A stretch of DNA of 64,000 nt from assembly GCA_016987375.1 (NCBI GenBank), contig PJRA01000220.1:422694-486693 (forward strand). Reading direction: 5' to 3'. This DNA comes from Brachionus koreanus. Taxonomy: Eukaryota > Rotifera > Eurotatoria > Ploima > Brachionidae. A program made the position numbers and the translations under genes. Under the pieces are notes generated by a model. The model was given only the letters and a program-made list of their open reading frames with translations, ran no database searches and was not told where the DNA came from. Of the stretch, positions 47,333-59,400 are shown piece after piece (within the stretch, counting starts at the first letter, position 1; every line of letters starts with the position of its first letter).

Positions 47333-49376
47333 TTAATAATTAATAAAATTGAAATTTCTTAAACGATTTGCACAAAAATCATAATCACTGTAAAATGATC
47401 TTAGCATTGAATTTCTTGTTTCTTCACTTATTTCGAGGATACTTTCAAAGTATAATTTTTCTGTATCACAATTTTTTATCTTAAAAGATATTAAAATTTA
47501 ATTTAATTACAGTTGTAATTTTCAACAACAAAAAAAAACCCACTTCAGCAACAAGAATATTCATGTCGTCAAAATTCAAGAAATATACTTTATGCTCTAC
47601 TTGATCGTTGGGATCAAATAAGCTTAAAAAAATACTTTCTTTGGAGCGAAATTTTTCAGTTGCATTAGGTCCAATAGATTGGGTCTCGACTGCAAAATAT
47701 TTCATGCAATTCAGACCATTGAATTGGTTGCTGTTTATTGTTTCCATTACCGAATCATTCAGTATAACCAACTTCAAATAATCCAATTTATCTAAGAACA
47801 AAAAAGCATTTTCTTCAATGCGTTTAACTCCACTTATTTCCAAGCCCTGCAAAAATTTAAAATTAGCTTTAAATTTAGGCACTTGTTCGGTCTCAATTAT
47901 CAAAAATTTTAGCCTCTCTATTTCACTAAGACAGTCAAATACACAATCAGATGGCATTGATGTAGCATCTTTAATGTCTAAAAATTCTATATTTTGAAAA
48001 TTTTTTAAAAACTCTAAATCCAAAATAGAATTGTGTCTTAAATTTAAAAATTTGATATTTTTTGAGCAAACAAAAGTGGTCTCATTGATCAATTTTATTT
48101 TGTTATTTCCTAGATCGAGCACTTCCAATGCATCAAGTGAGTGCAAAGCTTTCTCATCAATTAAAAGCTCATTGTTGCTAAAATTAAGATCCAATACTTT
48201 CAAATTTTCAAGACCATTGAACGCATCTCTCTCCAGTTTATTTATTCTGTTGTCATTCAGCAGTAAATTAGTCAACTTTTTCAAATGAACAAAAGAATTG
48301 TTTGGTATTTCTCTAATTGTATTTTGACTTAGATTCAAATAGTCCAAATTTTCCAAGCCCAAAAACATATCTGAACTAATCTCGTCTAAATAATTCATTG
48401 TCAACATAAGACACTTGAGATTTTTTAATCCATTGAAAGAGTTTTTTTCTATCCAGGTTAAGCTGCAGTTTATGATGGACAGATCGACCAAATTTTCAAG
48501 ATAAATGAAATTGTTTTCATCAAGTCTTTCAATCATTTGACAATTTAAATCCAGTGAGCTTAGATTTTTCATAGATTTAAATATTTGTTTAGGCACTGAA
48601 TTGATGTGATTGTGATTTAAATGAAATTCTTGTATTGAATCAGTGTCGATTAAAGTTTCCAGACAATCAAAGTCACTGTCTTTCAGTTCTTGCAAATGGT
48701 CGCTTGAGAATGATAGCTGTTTCACTTGATTGTCGCAAATATTGCTCAAGTCAATTATTTGGGTTTTATCTTTGAACTTTTTTTCCAATAGGTCCAATAA
48801 TATCGACACTTTAACAACATTCTATGAAAAAAATAAAAAAAAAAACTCTTAATTTTTATAAAATTTACTTCAAAAGTTAACAATTTTGATTCATCTTTTC
48901 GAAAATTTTGTCTTTTCTCATTAATTATTTCGCTATTTTAAAATTTAAAACAAAAGTTTAAAAACAGAAATTAAAAAAAAAATTTACTTTAATTCAGATA
49001 TGATATTTTTATCTAAATGGTGGTTCACAATGACCAATTTACCAATTCTATTTTCAAAATAGAAATGATAAGCAGGGCCAAAAATGAGATTTTCATGATT
49101 TTGTTCAGGACCGACTTCCATTTTGTAGTTAGAAAGAAAAAAACAAAATTTTGGTCCAAATAAATCAGTTGAATTATCGGTCAAGTGTTCAAGATTTGTT
49201 TTGCATATTTGTCTAGTCGTGTCAATAAATGAATCTCGAATTTGGTTGATGTCTTTGAGCTGGTCATTTTGCCCAGCTTGAACGTTCAATTTTTGCAAGC
49301 ATTTTTCACATTGAATATCAATGCTATTCTCAATTTCATCATAATACTCTATTACTATGCTTTTTTTAGATATCAT
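47333..49376 (-). CDS. Leucine-rich-repeat protein with unknown N-terminal domain
   Basis: Four exons, 49376-48988, 48932-48869, 48821-47544 and 47479-47333, all in phase, give 625 residues. Exon 2 is only 64 bp and is needed: joining exon 1 directly to exon 3 breaks the frame. Residues 1-210 are an uncharacterised region with charged helices (CEKCLQKLNVQ, EIINEKRQNFRKDE). From about 212 to 555 there are about 12 LRRs of the 24-residue type (LENLDYLNLSQNTIREIPNN, LENLKVLDLNFSNNEL). The C-terminal 50 residues (exon 4) are polar. There is no signal peptide or membrane segment, so it is probably cytosolic. The donor of exon 3 (GTGGGT) is a less common type. No orthologue recognised; function unknown, likely protein binding. 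Confidence 0.8.
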
Positions 49377-49985
49377 AACAAAGATATTTTAATTGAAAAA
49401 AATAAAAATATTCTCCTATTTTAAAAAATTTTTTGAATATTTTTTAAATATTTTAATTTTCTAAATTGTCAATTGGGAGTACAATTTATTTGTCTTTTAA
49501 AGGTAAATTTTTTTATGACTGGATAATTGTCGTTATTTTTTTTATAATTTGTGTTCTAGATATTTTCTTGTTTTCTTTGGTGTTAGATTGAACTAAAAAA
49601 TTTTGGATTTTTTTTAACGTTTTTTAATCTATCAATAATCAACATGCCTCAAGACACTCGTTAACACTTCATTTATTAAATTCAACATTAAAAATAAATA
49701 TCATAAAATTTTTACTGTTGATAGGCCTTTTTTCCAATAATTGGTATTTGTAATAAAATTTTAAGTTTTTCATTTTATAAAATTTTTTAGAATTAAATAA
49801 GCAAAGTATAAGACAAAGAGAATTCAATTCTGTTTATTTTAACATATAATATGACTTGAAGTTTTAAAATTTCAAAGATGCAAAAATCAAAAATATCCAG
49901 TCATTTTTGTTTTTATCTTCGGAGAAAATTAGATTTCTCGCGCTATTATGGCTTAATATGAAGATTATTTATTCAATTTTTTTAT
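49377..49985. other. Intergenic, upstream of LRR gene
   Basis: AT-rich; includes at 49827-49888 the dispersed repeat shared with 12319-12380. No gene seen. Confidence 0.4.
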
Positions 49986-49994
49986 AATATTTTT

Positions 49995-50546
49995 GGGGAT
50001 ATATTTAAACAATCTCTATAATTACTTAAATGATCTCCTAAAATTTTTGATCACTTAATTTAATTATTTTTGATGCCTTAAAATAATTAAATGATCTCTT
50101 AAAAATAATTAAAACGATCTCCTAATTTAATAAAAATGATAGCAGAAATTAATAATTTGAACTCCAAATTTTATTTTTTTAAATTTTATTTTATTAAGAT
50201 ACCCTTGTTGACTTTTTTTTGCAATTGAGAATCAACTATTTCAATTTCATCTTTTTTTCCTATGAAAAATTCTTCCAATTTTTCTTCTTTCTTAATTCTG
50301 GCACTTCATTAATATCACTTTCTGATAAAGAATCTTGATATTCATATTGTTGAATCTCACTTAACTGGAATTCATCACTTAAGGAATTCATATTTTACTT
50401 ATTAAATTTTTNNNNNNNNNNNNNNNNNNNNNNNNNNNNNNNNNNNNNNNNNNNNNNNNNNNNAATTTAAGGTATCAAATAATTAATTATAGAGATTTAT
50501 TTTGGAGATCATTTAAGTAATTCTAGAGATCGATTAAATACCACCC
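49995..50546. mobile_element. GGGG-type terminal-inverted-repeat element, 9-bp target site
   Basis: The left end (GGGGATATATTTAAACAATC) and the reverse complement of the right end (GGGTGGTATTTAATCGATCT) align over about 45 bp, sharing ATTACTTAAATGATCTCC. A perfect 9-bp duplication, AATATTTTT, lies at 49986-49994 and 50547-50555. The interior contains an assembly gap and, on the - strand near 50190-50392, a short frame starting MNSLSDEFQLSEIQQYEYQD that is interrupted by a frameshift. A related end is at 63905-64000. The target length suggests a MULE-like or Merlin-like element; this is unproven. Confidence 0.8.
50412..50463. other. Assembly gap (52 N)
   Basis: Run of 52 N inside the GGGG-type element; repeats probably caused the assembly break. 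Confidence 0.99.
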
Positions 50547-50639
50547 AATATTTTTGGTCAGAATTTATGGGCTTTAAAGTAAAAAAAATCATCTAGAAAA
50601 TTTGTTGAGATTTTTTCTTGTTTCTGATTCTTCATAAAA

Positions 50640-50960
50640 AATTAAGATTAGGGGGTTAGCAAAGGACGAGTTTCAACACAATCAGTCATTCAGATGAAGA
50701 TTTGGAAAGTGCTTTATTAAAATTTTCAGCAGCTATTACAAATCTTAGTAATTGGTGTTCTTAAAACAAGATAGATATAAATTGGTCTAAATCATTTTGC
50801 ATTATCTTTTCTAATAAACGAACTAAATTTGCTGAGAAGGGAAATATTTGTGGAAAAGATTTACAAGTCGTGGATGAAATAATGCCCTTAGGTTTTAAGA
50901 TTAATCAAAATCTTAATTTTTCAAAGCTTGCCTGAAGTATCAAAAAAACTATTTAGTATA
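50640..50960 (+). pseudogene. Short LINE reverse-transcriptase relic
   Basis: The + strand, allowing stops, reads FSAAITNLSNWCS, then NKIDINWSKSFCIIFSNKRT, then EIMPLGFKINQNLNFSKLA. This is the thumb-side pattern of Jockey/I-type reverse transcriptases (L..W...N.L.IN..K.......F.. and V..LGV.ID..L.F). One in-frame stop and a missing catalytic core mark it as dead. Confidence 0.65.
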
Positions 50961-51247
50961 AATAGTTTTTACATGGGCATTAGCCTGTTAATTAACCTTG
51001 AAACTTGAAATTGTGATAAGCTTTTTAGGAAAAGTATCCGGCTTTTTTCCTAATAGAAATAAAATAAAAATTCAATTGATTATGAAAATAATCAATTAAT
51101 GGATTTAAAAGTCAACATTTATGAATTTCTATTTAATATTTAAAATTTTGATATAAGACAAAAAAAAATACATTCTAAAAATTTTAAAAATTAATTTCAA
51201 AAATTCAATTTTTTTTATAATTGTAAAATAAATAAATCATTTAGAAA

Positions 51248-51989
51248 ATGCTTGAATCACTTAAATTGGAAAAGTGTCCTAAAACATGCTTCTATATTCC
51301 AAATTTTATCACCAAAGAGGAAGAAGAAAATTTAATTCAAAATGTTAATGCTGCTCCAAAACCTAAATGGACTTACTTAAAAAATAGACGCTTGCAAAAT
51401 TGGGGTGGAATTCCTGGCCCTAAAGGTATGGTGCAAGAACAAATTCCAGAATGGCTGTCCATTCAATGCAGAAAAATATCCGATTTAGGCTTTTTCAAAG
51501 ACAAAGTCCCCAATCATATACTCATAAACGAATATCTCCCTGGACAGGGTTATTATTGAAAAATAAACATTCTTTTTTTTTATTAAATTTTCAAAAGGTA
51601 TAATGCCTCATGAAGATGGTCCATTATATTATCCGACAGTTAGCACCATTTCACTTGGCTCTCACACTTTATTAGACTTTTATAAACCAGTTGAAGAGGG
51701 CGGTAACATTTTTGATAATAGCCTGGAAAATAGATATGCTTTTTCGCTTTTGCTCGAACCAAGAAGTTTAGTGGTACTCCAAGATGACATGTACACTCTA
51801 TTCATGCATGGAATTAAAGAAATAAGCCAAGACTTAATTGAAGAGAAGAAAATTTTCAATTTTAAAAATTTGGCAGATTTGCATTCAGATAGGGAAATTT
51901 TAAATCGAAGTACAAGAATTTCTTTGACCATACGTCATGTGCCCAAAGTTCTTAAAATAAACTTAAATTCAATGCTTTTTAAAAAATAA
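51248..51989 (+). CDS. ALKBH6: Alpha-ketoglutarate-dependent dioxygenase AlkB homologue 6
   Basis: Fe(II)/2-oxoglutarate dioxygenase of the AlkB family; the physiological substrate of ALKBH6 is not settled. Exons 51248-51548 and 51598-51989 join through a 49-bp intron in phase 1 to give 230 residues (human 238). The family core is complete: [20 protein letters not shown] spans the junction, and His105 and Asp107 (HED) plus His171 (FMHGI) are the metal ligands. RISLTIRHVPKVL near the end carries the 2-oxoglutarate-binding arginines. Compared with vertebrates, the loop between LDFYKP and SLLLEPRSLVVL is shorter and the segment before RISLTIR is longer and charged. Start: first Met. An AATAAA overlaps the stop codon. 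TTLL12 starts only 56 bp downstream. Confidence 0.95.
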
Positions 51990-52045
51990 ACTTTTTAAAA
52001 TTAACAAATAATTTAGATTTAATTAAAAAAAAAAGCTTAAAAAAT
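51990..52045 (+). promoter_or_regulatory. 56-bp intercistronic region, candidate trans-splice acceptor
   Basis: Between the ALKBH6 stop and the TTLL12 ATG. It contains a T/A-rich run ending in ATTTAG (AG at 52015-52016), a plausible acceptor 29 bp before the TTLL12 start. A second AG lies at 52034-52035. No room is seen for a normal promoter. Trans-splicing is an inference, not shown by the sequence. Confidence 0.4.
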
Positions 52046-55000
52046 ATGCCAGAAAATTTAATTGACGAGTTGGCTAAAAGTTTTCGCGATCTTCATCAAT
52101 CACAGCTGAAATCGTGTGGCTTACCTGAGCAATATTGGGATTATCTTTTTTTTAAGATAAAAGATGAAGTAAGTAATGTATGAGCCTTTGAAAAAAGATG
52201 ATTAAAATTTTTTCCAGATCTTTGATGCTGGAGATTATTTTCAAATTTGCATGAGAGTGGATGAAGACGACAATGTCATCGGTTACAAAGCAAAATGTAT
52301 AAATGAAAATGGACTCAAGCTTTATGATGAAAATGGGTATTTTTTTACCAATATTTATTTAATAAAATTTGAATTTTTTTCAAGTGTTTTTTTGATCGAT
52401 CATTCTTGGACCTATAAAGTTAATGATGCTCGTCAAAATTTGATGGATAATTCAAATCTTTTGAATAGAATGTGCATAATGATGAGCATTGTTATTCCAA
52501 ACGAAGAAGACCTGGAATTTAAAGATGTTCAGATGCAAAAAATTGATGCTGTAATGGAAAAAATGTGGAAATTTAATCAAACATACAAAATTTCTACTGA
52601 AAAATTAGTGGGATAAAAATAATAAAACTTAAAATTGTAAAAAAAAATTTTCTTAAGACTGATGATGAACGTGAACCAGTATGGTATATAATGGACGAAT
52701 TTGGCTCTAGTCTTAGACATAGCAACGATCCAACTATGAAATGTTCACCTTTTTATTACATACCAACTGCCACCATGTACTCGATAATATGGCCTTTAAA
52801 GGACATTGAATGTGGAGGTATTTACGTGTAAATTTTGAATATGATAGGTTTACTACATTCTTGGTAAAAAATCAAAATTTTTAGACATATTGAAGTTTCT
52901 AGTCAAAATTTAATGATCATGCTCAAATTTATTTTTTTTTAACAAATTTTCAAGAAGTTTTTTAAATGAAAAATTTAATGCAGAGAAATGTTTTCATTTG
53001 TAGGATAACATGTTACACCATATCCAACTATTTTGAATAATTCTGCATTCAGAAATCGTTTGCAGAAATTTGCAGGCCTAAAAAATTAAGCTTAACATTG
53101 AATGTTTCATTAAAAATATGCTTCTGCAATATATTTTTTACTCAAAGATATTTTAAAATCTTTTTTCAATGATAACTCTTGAACATGATCATTTTATTTT
53201 TATCATAAACTTCAATTTCCGAATTTTTACAGATTTATTAAATTTTTTTCTGCAAGTTTTTTAATTCTTTGATAAATTTAGTTTCTAAAAAAAAAAAGGA
53301 AAAATTCGCTGGAAGCTAAAAAAAATTTTATTGACTCTTTTCAATAAAGTTATCCAAAATTAAATCAATTTCTGAAAATAGAATTTTTTTGGATTATTTT
53401 AATTTTTAAATTTAAAATATAAATAAAAGACGAATTGACAAGAGACTATGCTTATGGAATCAAGGATGAAAAAATGAGAATGGCAAAATTGTATCCTTGG
53501 AATGATGACGATGAAGATTATCTGGAATCTCTTGAAGAAGAAGATTTTACTGTACAGACTGAACCCTCTGTTGATTATTTTAATAGTGGACGAAAAGATG
53601 AAACTTTACCTGTGGAAAGCGAACTAGAACTGATAAACATATCAAAAATAAATTTAAGTGCCAACAATAATTTGATTTCAGTTTTTACAGACATGAATTC
53701 AATTAAAGAAAACTTGACTGATTCAAAATTCAAATTTATAGATGACATGTGGAAGGCGGATATTATTTTTGTTAATAAGCACTTCAAGGATTATAAACAA
53801 TTAAGAGAAAAGCTACCGAATTCACTGGTCAATCAATTTCCCTATGAAAATGTAGTCACTGTTAAAGACTTACTTGCTGTGGTTTGCAGACGAGTGCCGG
53901 AGTCCAAGTATTGGCTGCCAACTACTTATAATTTAGCTTATGAACTAGCCAAGTTTATTTGCTATTTTAAAGCACGTGAGTCAGATGAATTGGATAACCA
54001 TTGGATTTTGAAACCATGGAACTTAGCTCGATCAATTGACACAACAGTTACCAAATGCTTAAATCAAATCATCAGATCTCAAGAAACTGGTCCCAAAGTA
54101 TTAAAAATAAAAGTTAATTTAAAAATTTTATTTAGTTTTTTCATGTTTTTAGATAGCATGCAAATATATTACAGATCCTGTTTTGTTTTATCGGCATGAA
54201 ATTGGGGGAAAAGTTAAATTTGATGTTAGATATGTTGTTTTGGTGAGGTCTATTAAACCATTGGTCATTTACACATACAATGTTTTTTGGCTCAGATTTG
54301 CCAACAAGTAAATCTTTAAAAATTATTTCTTATTTAATTAAAATAAGAATGATTGAAATTTTCTTCAATAAGAATCATTCACTTAGTAAAAAAAAAAACT
54401 AGATAAATGATTTAAGATTCAATTAAAATAAAAAAAAAAAAGAAAAAAAAATTTTTTTCTGTTCTACTTTATTAAATTTCAAAAAACCAAAATTTCTGTG
54501 TTAATAAGAACAATAAAAATAATTTTACATTTTTTAATTTTCATATTTTCCACATTTTATGTGCATTATTTCAGAGATAATAAACTCTCCCAAATTAATT
54601 AGTAAAAAAATGAAAATTAAAGATTTTCTGAAATATTGCACAAATAATCTAAAAATACGAAATTTTAAGAATTTATAATTATTTTCATTTTCCTTTGCAA
54701 TTAAACTCCCCTTTCATTTTTCATATAGTGACCATACCAAGGACAAGGCTCATCATTTGGATGCCTACTTAATACTCTTTACTTTAAACCTTTCTTTGTG
54801 CGGTTTCACTACTTAGAAGATTAGAAAAAGCGTGGATTAACTGAATTAGTTCTTAATTTCGTAATTAATGAGCCTTAATTAAATTGAATAAGGAAGTATT
54901 ATTGCTCAATTTGTATGGGAGTTTCACATCACCATTTTGCATACAAACAGAGTTTTTTGGATAGTCTGAATTTTGAGTGCTATAAGCTGTGCATCAGCTG

Positions 55001-55806
55001 ATACATTTTACAGAATGATTCTTAAAATTTAAACCATAACCAAATATTGTGCAAAATTCATCATGGATTAAATTTTTACAGAAATTTGCAGATATATGTT
55101 AAAATTAAATTGTAACACTGAATGTTTTCTTTTAAAAATTTGCTCTATAAATTTTAATCGAGAGGAGCTTTAGTTTAGTAAAGAAAAACAAATAAATAAA
55201 TTACTCTATTCAATTCATAATTCTTAAAATTTTTTAATTCATCTCTATTTGTTTAAATCTTAGACCTTACACACTTGAAAATTTGGAAGATTACGAAAAA
55301 CATTTTACAGTTATGAACTACAAACAAAATGTGAATTTAAAACAAGTAAATTTTGTTTTCTTTTTGGAAAATTTTTTCTATTTTAAAAAATCTAGATTAA
55401 TTGTGACGAGTTCATCAAATTGTTCGAAGAACAAAATTCTGATTTTAAATGGAATCCTATTCAGGTAAAGAAATTTTATAGTTAATGTGAACATTTTCTA
55501 TTTAGTCCATGTCAAAAGGAAAAAATTTTCAAGATGATAAGACAAGTTTTTGAAAGCGCCAGCCAAAAGTTACCACCAAAAGGCATAGCTCACAATTACC
55601 AGTCCAGAGCCATGTATGCAGTTGATTTGATGTTGGACTGGAAGCAAAATGACCAAGGCACTAAGTTCATACAGCCAATGCTATGTGAAGTTAACTTCAT
55701 GCCCGATTGCACCCGAGCATGCAAACATCATCCGAATTTCTTCAATGATATTTTCAATGCTTTGTTTTTAGACTCTTGGGAGAACACAAATGTTACCAAA
55801 ATTTAA
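52046..55806 (+). CDS. TTLL12: Tubulin-tyrosine-ligase-like protein 12
   Basis: SET-like plus TTL-domain protein; in animals TTLL12 affects tubulin and histone modification, though its own ligase activity is doubtful. Nine exons: 52046-52168, 52218-52336, 52385-52607, 52658-52817, 53430-54112, 54153-54307, 55264-55345, 55396-55464 and 55519-55806. All junctions keep frame; 633 residues (human 644). The SET-like half includes FLIDHSWTYKVNDARQNL, MWKFNQTYK, VWYIMDEFGS and DELTRDYAYG. The TTL half includes YWLPTTYNLAYELAKF, HWILKPWNLARSIDTTVT, VKFDVRYVVLVRS, YNVFWLRFANK, NLEDYEKHFTVMNY and MLCEVNFMPDCTRAC. For the last exon the acceptor CAAAAG (55513-55518) is used, because the upstream TTTAG would break frame and the chosen one restores the family alignment. 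Introns of 40-50 bp alternate with two of 0.6 and 1 kb. Confidence 0.95.
53014..53125. repeat. Repeat shared by two TTLL12 introns
   Basis: About 110 bp in intron 4 with the order CCATATCCAA, CAGAAATTTGCAG, CATTGAATGTTT. It is matched in order, with substitutions, at 55031-55148 in intron 6. Same orientation; an old dispersed repeat. Confidence 0.55.
54511..54700. repeat. Diverged family A MITE in TTLL12 intron 6
   Basis: Carries AAAAATAATTTTACATTTTT on the left, CTGAAATATTGCACAAATAA in the middle and TAATTATTTTCATTTT on the right, in the layout of the element at 43124-43326. The tips are eroded and no clean target duplication is left, so this is an older copy. Confidence 0.7.
54701..55263. 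other. TTLL12 intron 6, distal part
   Basis: AT-rich intron between the diverged MITE and exon 7. Contains the second copy of the TTLL12 intron repeat at 55031-55148. Confidence 0.45.
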
Positions 55807-56464
55807 AATAAAAATTTGAAAAATTTATTTCTTTAAATTTTGATATTTTTTTAAACAGTTAAAAATATTCTGGAATTTATAAGTTTATTTTTAAAAGTAG
55901 AAGATTTCGGAAAAATTATTATGTCTGTTTCAGACTTTTTTCACGAAAGGCTTCACTTGACCACTTTTTGATGGCTTAAAAAAGCGACTGGTTGATATTT
56001 TTGAAAAAGTAATTTCAAACTAAAACTTATTCAAATTGTGAAAATATTTTATTTTTAATACACCCTAAATCTTGGCATTAGGGTTGTTAATAAATTTAAA
56101 CATTTAAATATCACTCTAAATGGCAACCTAAACAACTCTGCATTGTCTTTTAGGCAAAAAGTCAAAATTTGGTTGATATTTTAAATTTAAAAAAAAGACA
56201 TTTTAAATATATGTTTTAAAAACATACTAAAAAATTTTAAAAAAAAAATTTTAAACTAATACACAAAAATAGGCTAGGTTATAATGAAAAACACTGAAAA
56301 AAATAAATTGAGTATTTATTTTACAATATAATTATTTTTAAATTTTAGTTTTAGTAGTAAAAATTATTTTTGAAAATTATCCAAACCTTAAAATATTGAT
56401 CTCTGATTTTTCTAATTTTTTTTTGTTTTCTAAATAGTTTGATTTTTAGATTTTGATAAAAAAA
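55807..56464. other. Intergenic between TTLL12 and the GLUT-like gene
   Basis: AT-rich, no gene seen; holds the TTLL12 3' end and the promoter of the sugar transporter. Confidence 0.4.
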
Positions 56465-59400
56465 ATGAATACCGATGTGAAAAAACCACTAGAAAAAATG
56501 GATTTTCACTCAAAGATAGAAAACAATCAAGAGCAAAAAAAAAATTTAAATGGCGTAAAAATAAAACTTATAATTTTAGATGAATTTTTTTTCTAAATCG
56601 AAAAATTCATTTAGAAAGCAACATTTTATTTGATCTTTTGTCTAACAGTGGCAGTCATAGGCTCTGCGTTTCAGGTTGGTTGGAACATTGGAATTTTCAA
56701 TACTCCATTTTATGTAAATAAAAAAAAAACTATACAATTTTTTTCCAAAATTTTTATTTAAAAATGAAAGGTAATAAAAGACTTTTTTAATCAAACATAT
56801 AAAGAGAGAGAAGGCATACCAATGAGTGAAGCAAGATTTGATTTTTTGTGGTCGATAACAAATGGTTTGTTGCCTTTGGGTGCTGCTTTTGGCGGCATAA
56901 TATCCGGCTTTGTGGCCGACAGATTTGGAAGAAAAAACGGTCTGCTAATGACCAATATTTTAGTTATTATTTGCTTTGTATTGAACATAATTTCTAAATT
57001 TACTTCGCAATATGAAACATTGATAGTGGCTAGATTCATATGCGGACTTTTCTGTGGTCTATTCACTGGTATCCTTCCACTTTATCTTACCGAAGTTGCA
57101 CCTCAAAATTTAAGAGGACTTGCTGGAACACTCAATCAATTGATTATAGTTTTTGGCATTTTTGTAACAAATGTATTTGGTATCAAGGAAATTCTTGGAA
57201 CAGAGCAAAGATGGCCCATTTTAGTTAGCATAATGATAATAATTGCTTTGTCTCATATTGGCTTGTTTTTTGCTGTTGAAAGTCCAAAATACTTGTACAT
57301 TAGAAAACATGACAAGGAAAATGCGTTTCGAAGTAATTTAATTTTGAAAAAATATTTTTTATTCAATTTTTGTTCATATTCAGCTCTAATGAAGCTTAGA
57401 AATCATGACACTGATTTGGTGGATAATGAAATTCACGTTTTAGAAGTGGAAAGAGTTGAAATGCTTAGTCGCCAGCAAGTCAGATGGCATGATGTCTTCA
57501 TTAAGCCATCTCTTAGACATCCATTAATAATTGCTGTTTGCGTGCACATAGCTCAACAATTTTCAGGAATAAATGCAGTAAAAAAAACAAACAAAATTTT
57601 TAAATTTAAATCCATTTCATTGTTTTTCCAAGGTTGTTTTTTATTCTACGAGAATATTTTCTAAAATTGGCCTTGAAGGTCAATGGCCTCTTTATGCCAC
57701 TATTTTACTAGGTTTAGTTCAAGTTATTATGACTTTGACATGCACGGTTATAATTGAGAAAGCTGGAAGAAAGTCATTGCTCTTGATAGGTATGGTTGGC
57801 TTATGTATTGCATCATTCGGAATTGGTCTATCAAGATTATTTGTAAGTTCTATTTGTTTTTATGACAATTTAGAAATTTTTTACTTTGTAAATTTTGGGT
57901 TGGGGCAACTTCAAAAAAAACTTTCCTAAGAAGTCTAATATATTAGAAATTTAACTTTAAAATATAATTTTTTAATTTAGAATATATGTAAATTAGATCA
58001 ATATACTTGATTTTTTAATGCTTTATAATCAGTCAAAGTTTTAGCACATTTTTCGACGGGAGTTTTTCATTTTATTTCAATAAAAGAGATATTGATATTT
58101 TTTTTCCTAGAAGGTTTTCAGTTTTCTCGAGCAAATTTATTTAAAGAATCCAAAAATTAAATCAATTTTTTGTTAACTCTTTTGGTTTAATCAAGCAAAA
58201 TTAAGGGTGTAAGTCTTTAAGAGTCTCTGAAGTGAAAAATCCCCAACTCAAAAATTTTCTAAGGTACATTTTCTTACATATTTTTTGTCCCTCTACAACA
58301 TATTAAAAATGCTAAGATCGGAAATATTCGCTTCATAGTTTAAAAATAAAATCAAAAGTTCTTAAGTCAAAAAGCCGTGTTTTATTTAGTTTTTGCAATA
58401 CAATTTTAGTTTAAATAAAATACTACTATTATACAAAAATTTTCATAAATAATTCTTTCATTTTAGTTGTATTTATTTCAGAAACTAATTGACAATTTAT
58501 TTTATGTATATTTAATCATTATTTTTTACAAAAAATATTCGGCATGTTAAAAGATTTTTAAATGAGGTTAGAATTATTTCCGTAAAACAATTAAGTAAAC
58601 ATAGCAAAAGTCTTTTTTGATTAGAAGTTTTCAAATTCGTTCAAAGTCATATATGATTGAGACTATGACTGAGATTGAGTATGCTCTTTAAAAATTACAA
58701 TCTTAAGATTCTAAGTTAATCAAAATCTTTGAATTGTTGACGATTTAAAACCAAAATAACAAAAATTAAATTGAATTTTTATTTCGATTATTGTAAATAA
58801 TTTTCAGAAAAATTTTCTTTTTACAGAATGACTTACAAGGTTTATACAAGATGCTTTTGTAATTCATCAATTGTATTATAAGGTTGATATAAATACTTTT
58901 GTATTATTTGTTATCTGTTGTTTTTGTAAATCAGTTGCTCCAAATAATCATTATGTATTTGATTGAAGTTTAAATAAATTATTAATCAATTTTAAATTAG
59001 TTTTTTTTCATTTAAACGTTGTACCACTATTAAGTATTACATATTTTTTTGTAGCTTAGGCATTATCCTTTTAAACGATATACTTTTATACTTACTTTAT
59101 ATTAAAATTGTTGAAATATTCATCTATTAAAGTTACCATTTCCTAAATTTAAAAAAACCTGTTAAAAACAGCATTATTTTAAAATTATAAGTGTATAAAA
59201 TTTTAAGTTAATATCTAATTTTGATCAGAAGATATTTAAAAAAAACATAAATTTTTTGAAAATAGACTTTTTTTATAAAACCTTAAAATTTTGACGTTTT
59301 TTAATCATAACTTCTGAAAAAATTATCCGATTAAATTAAATTATAGCTCATTTTAATCAGGATAAAATTCTGTACAACATGGTATATCAAACTAGTATTC

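Noticed and set aside
55534..55806. TTLL12 last exon starting right after TTTAG at 55504
   Set aside because: Gives the wrong phase; the CAAAAG acceptor at 55513-55518 keeps frame and restores the family alignment.
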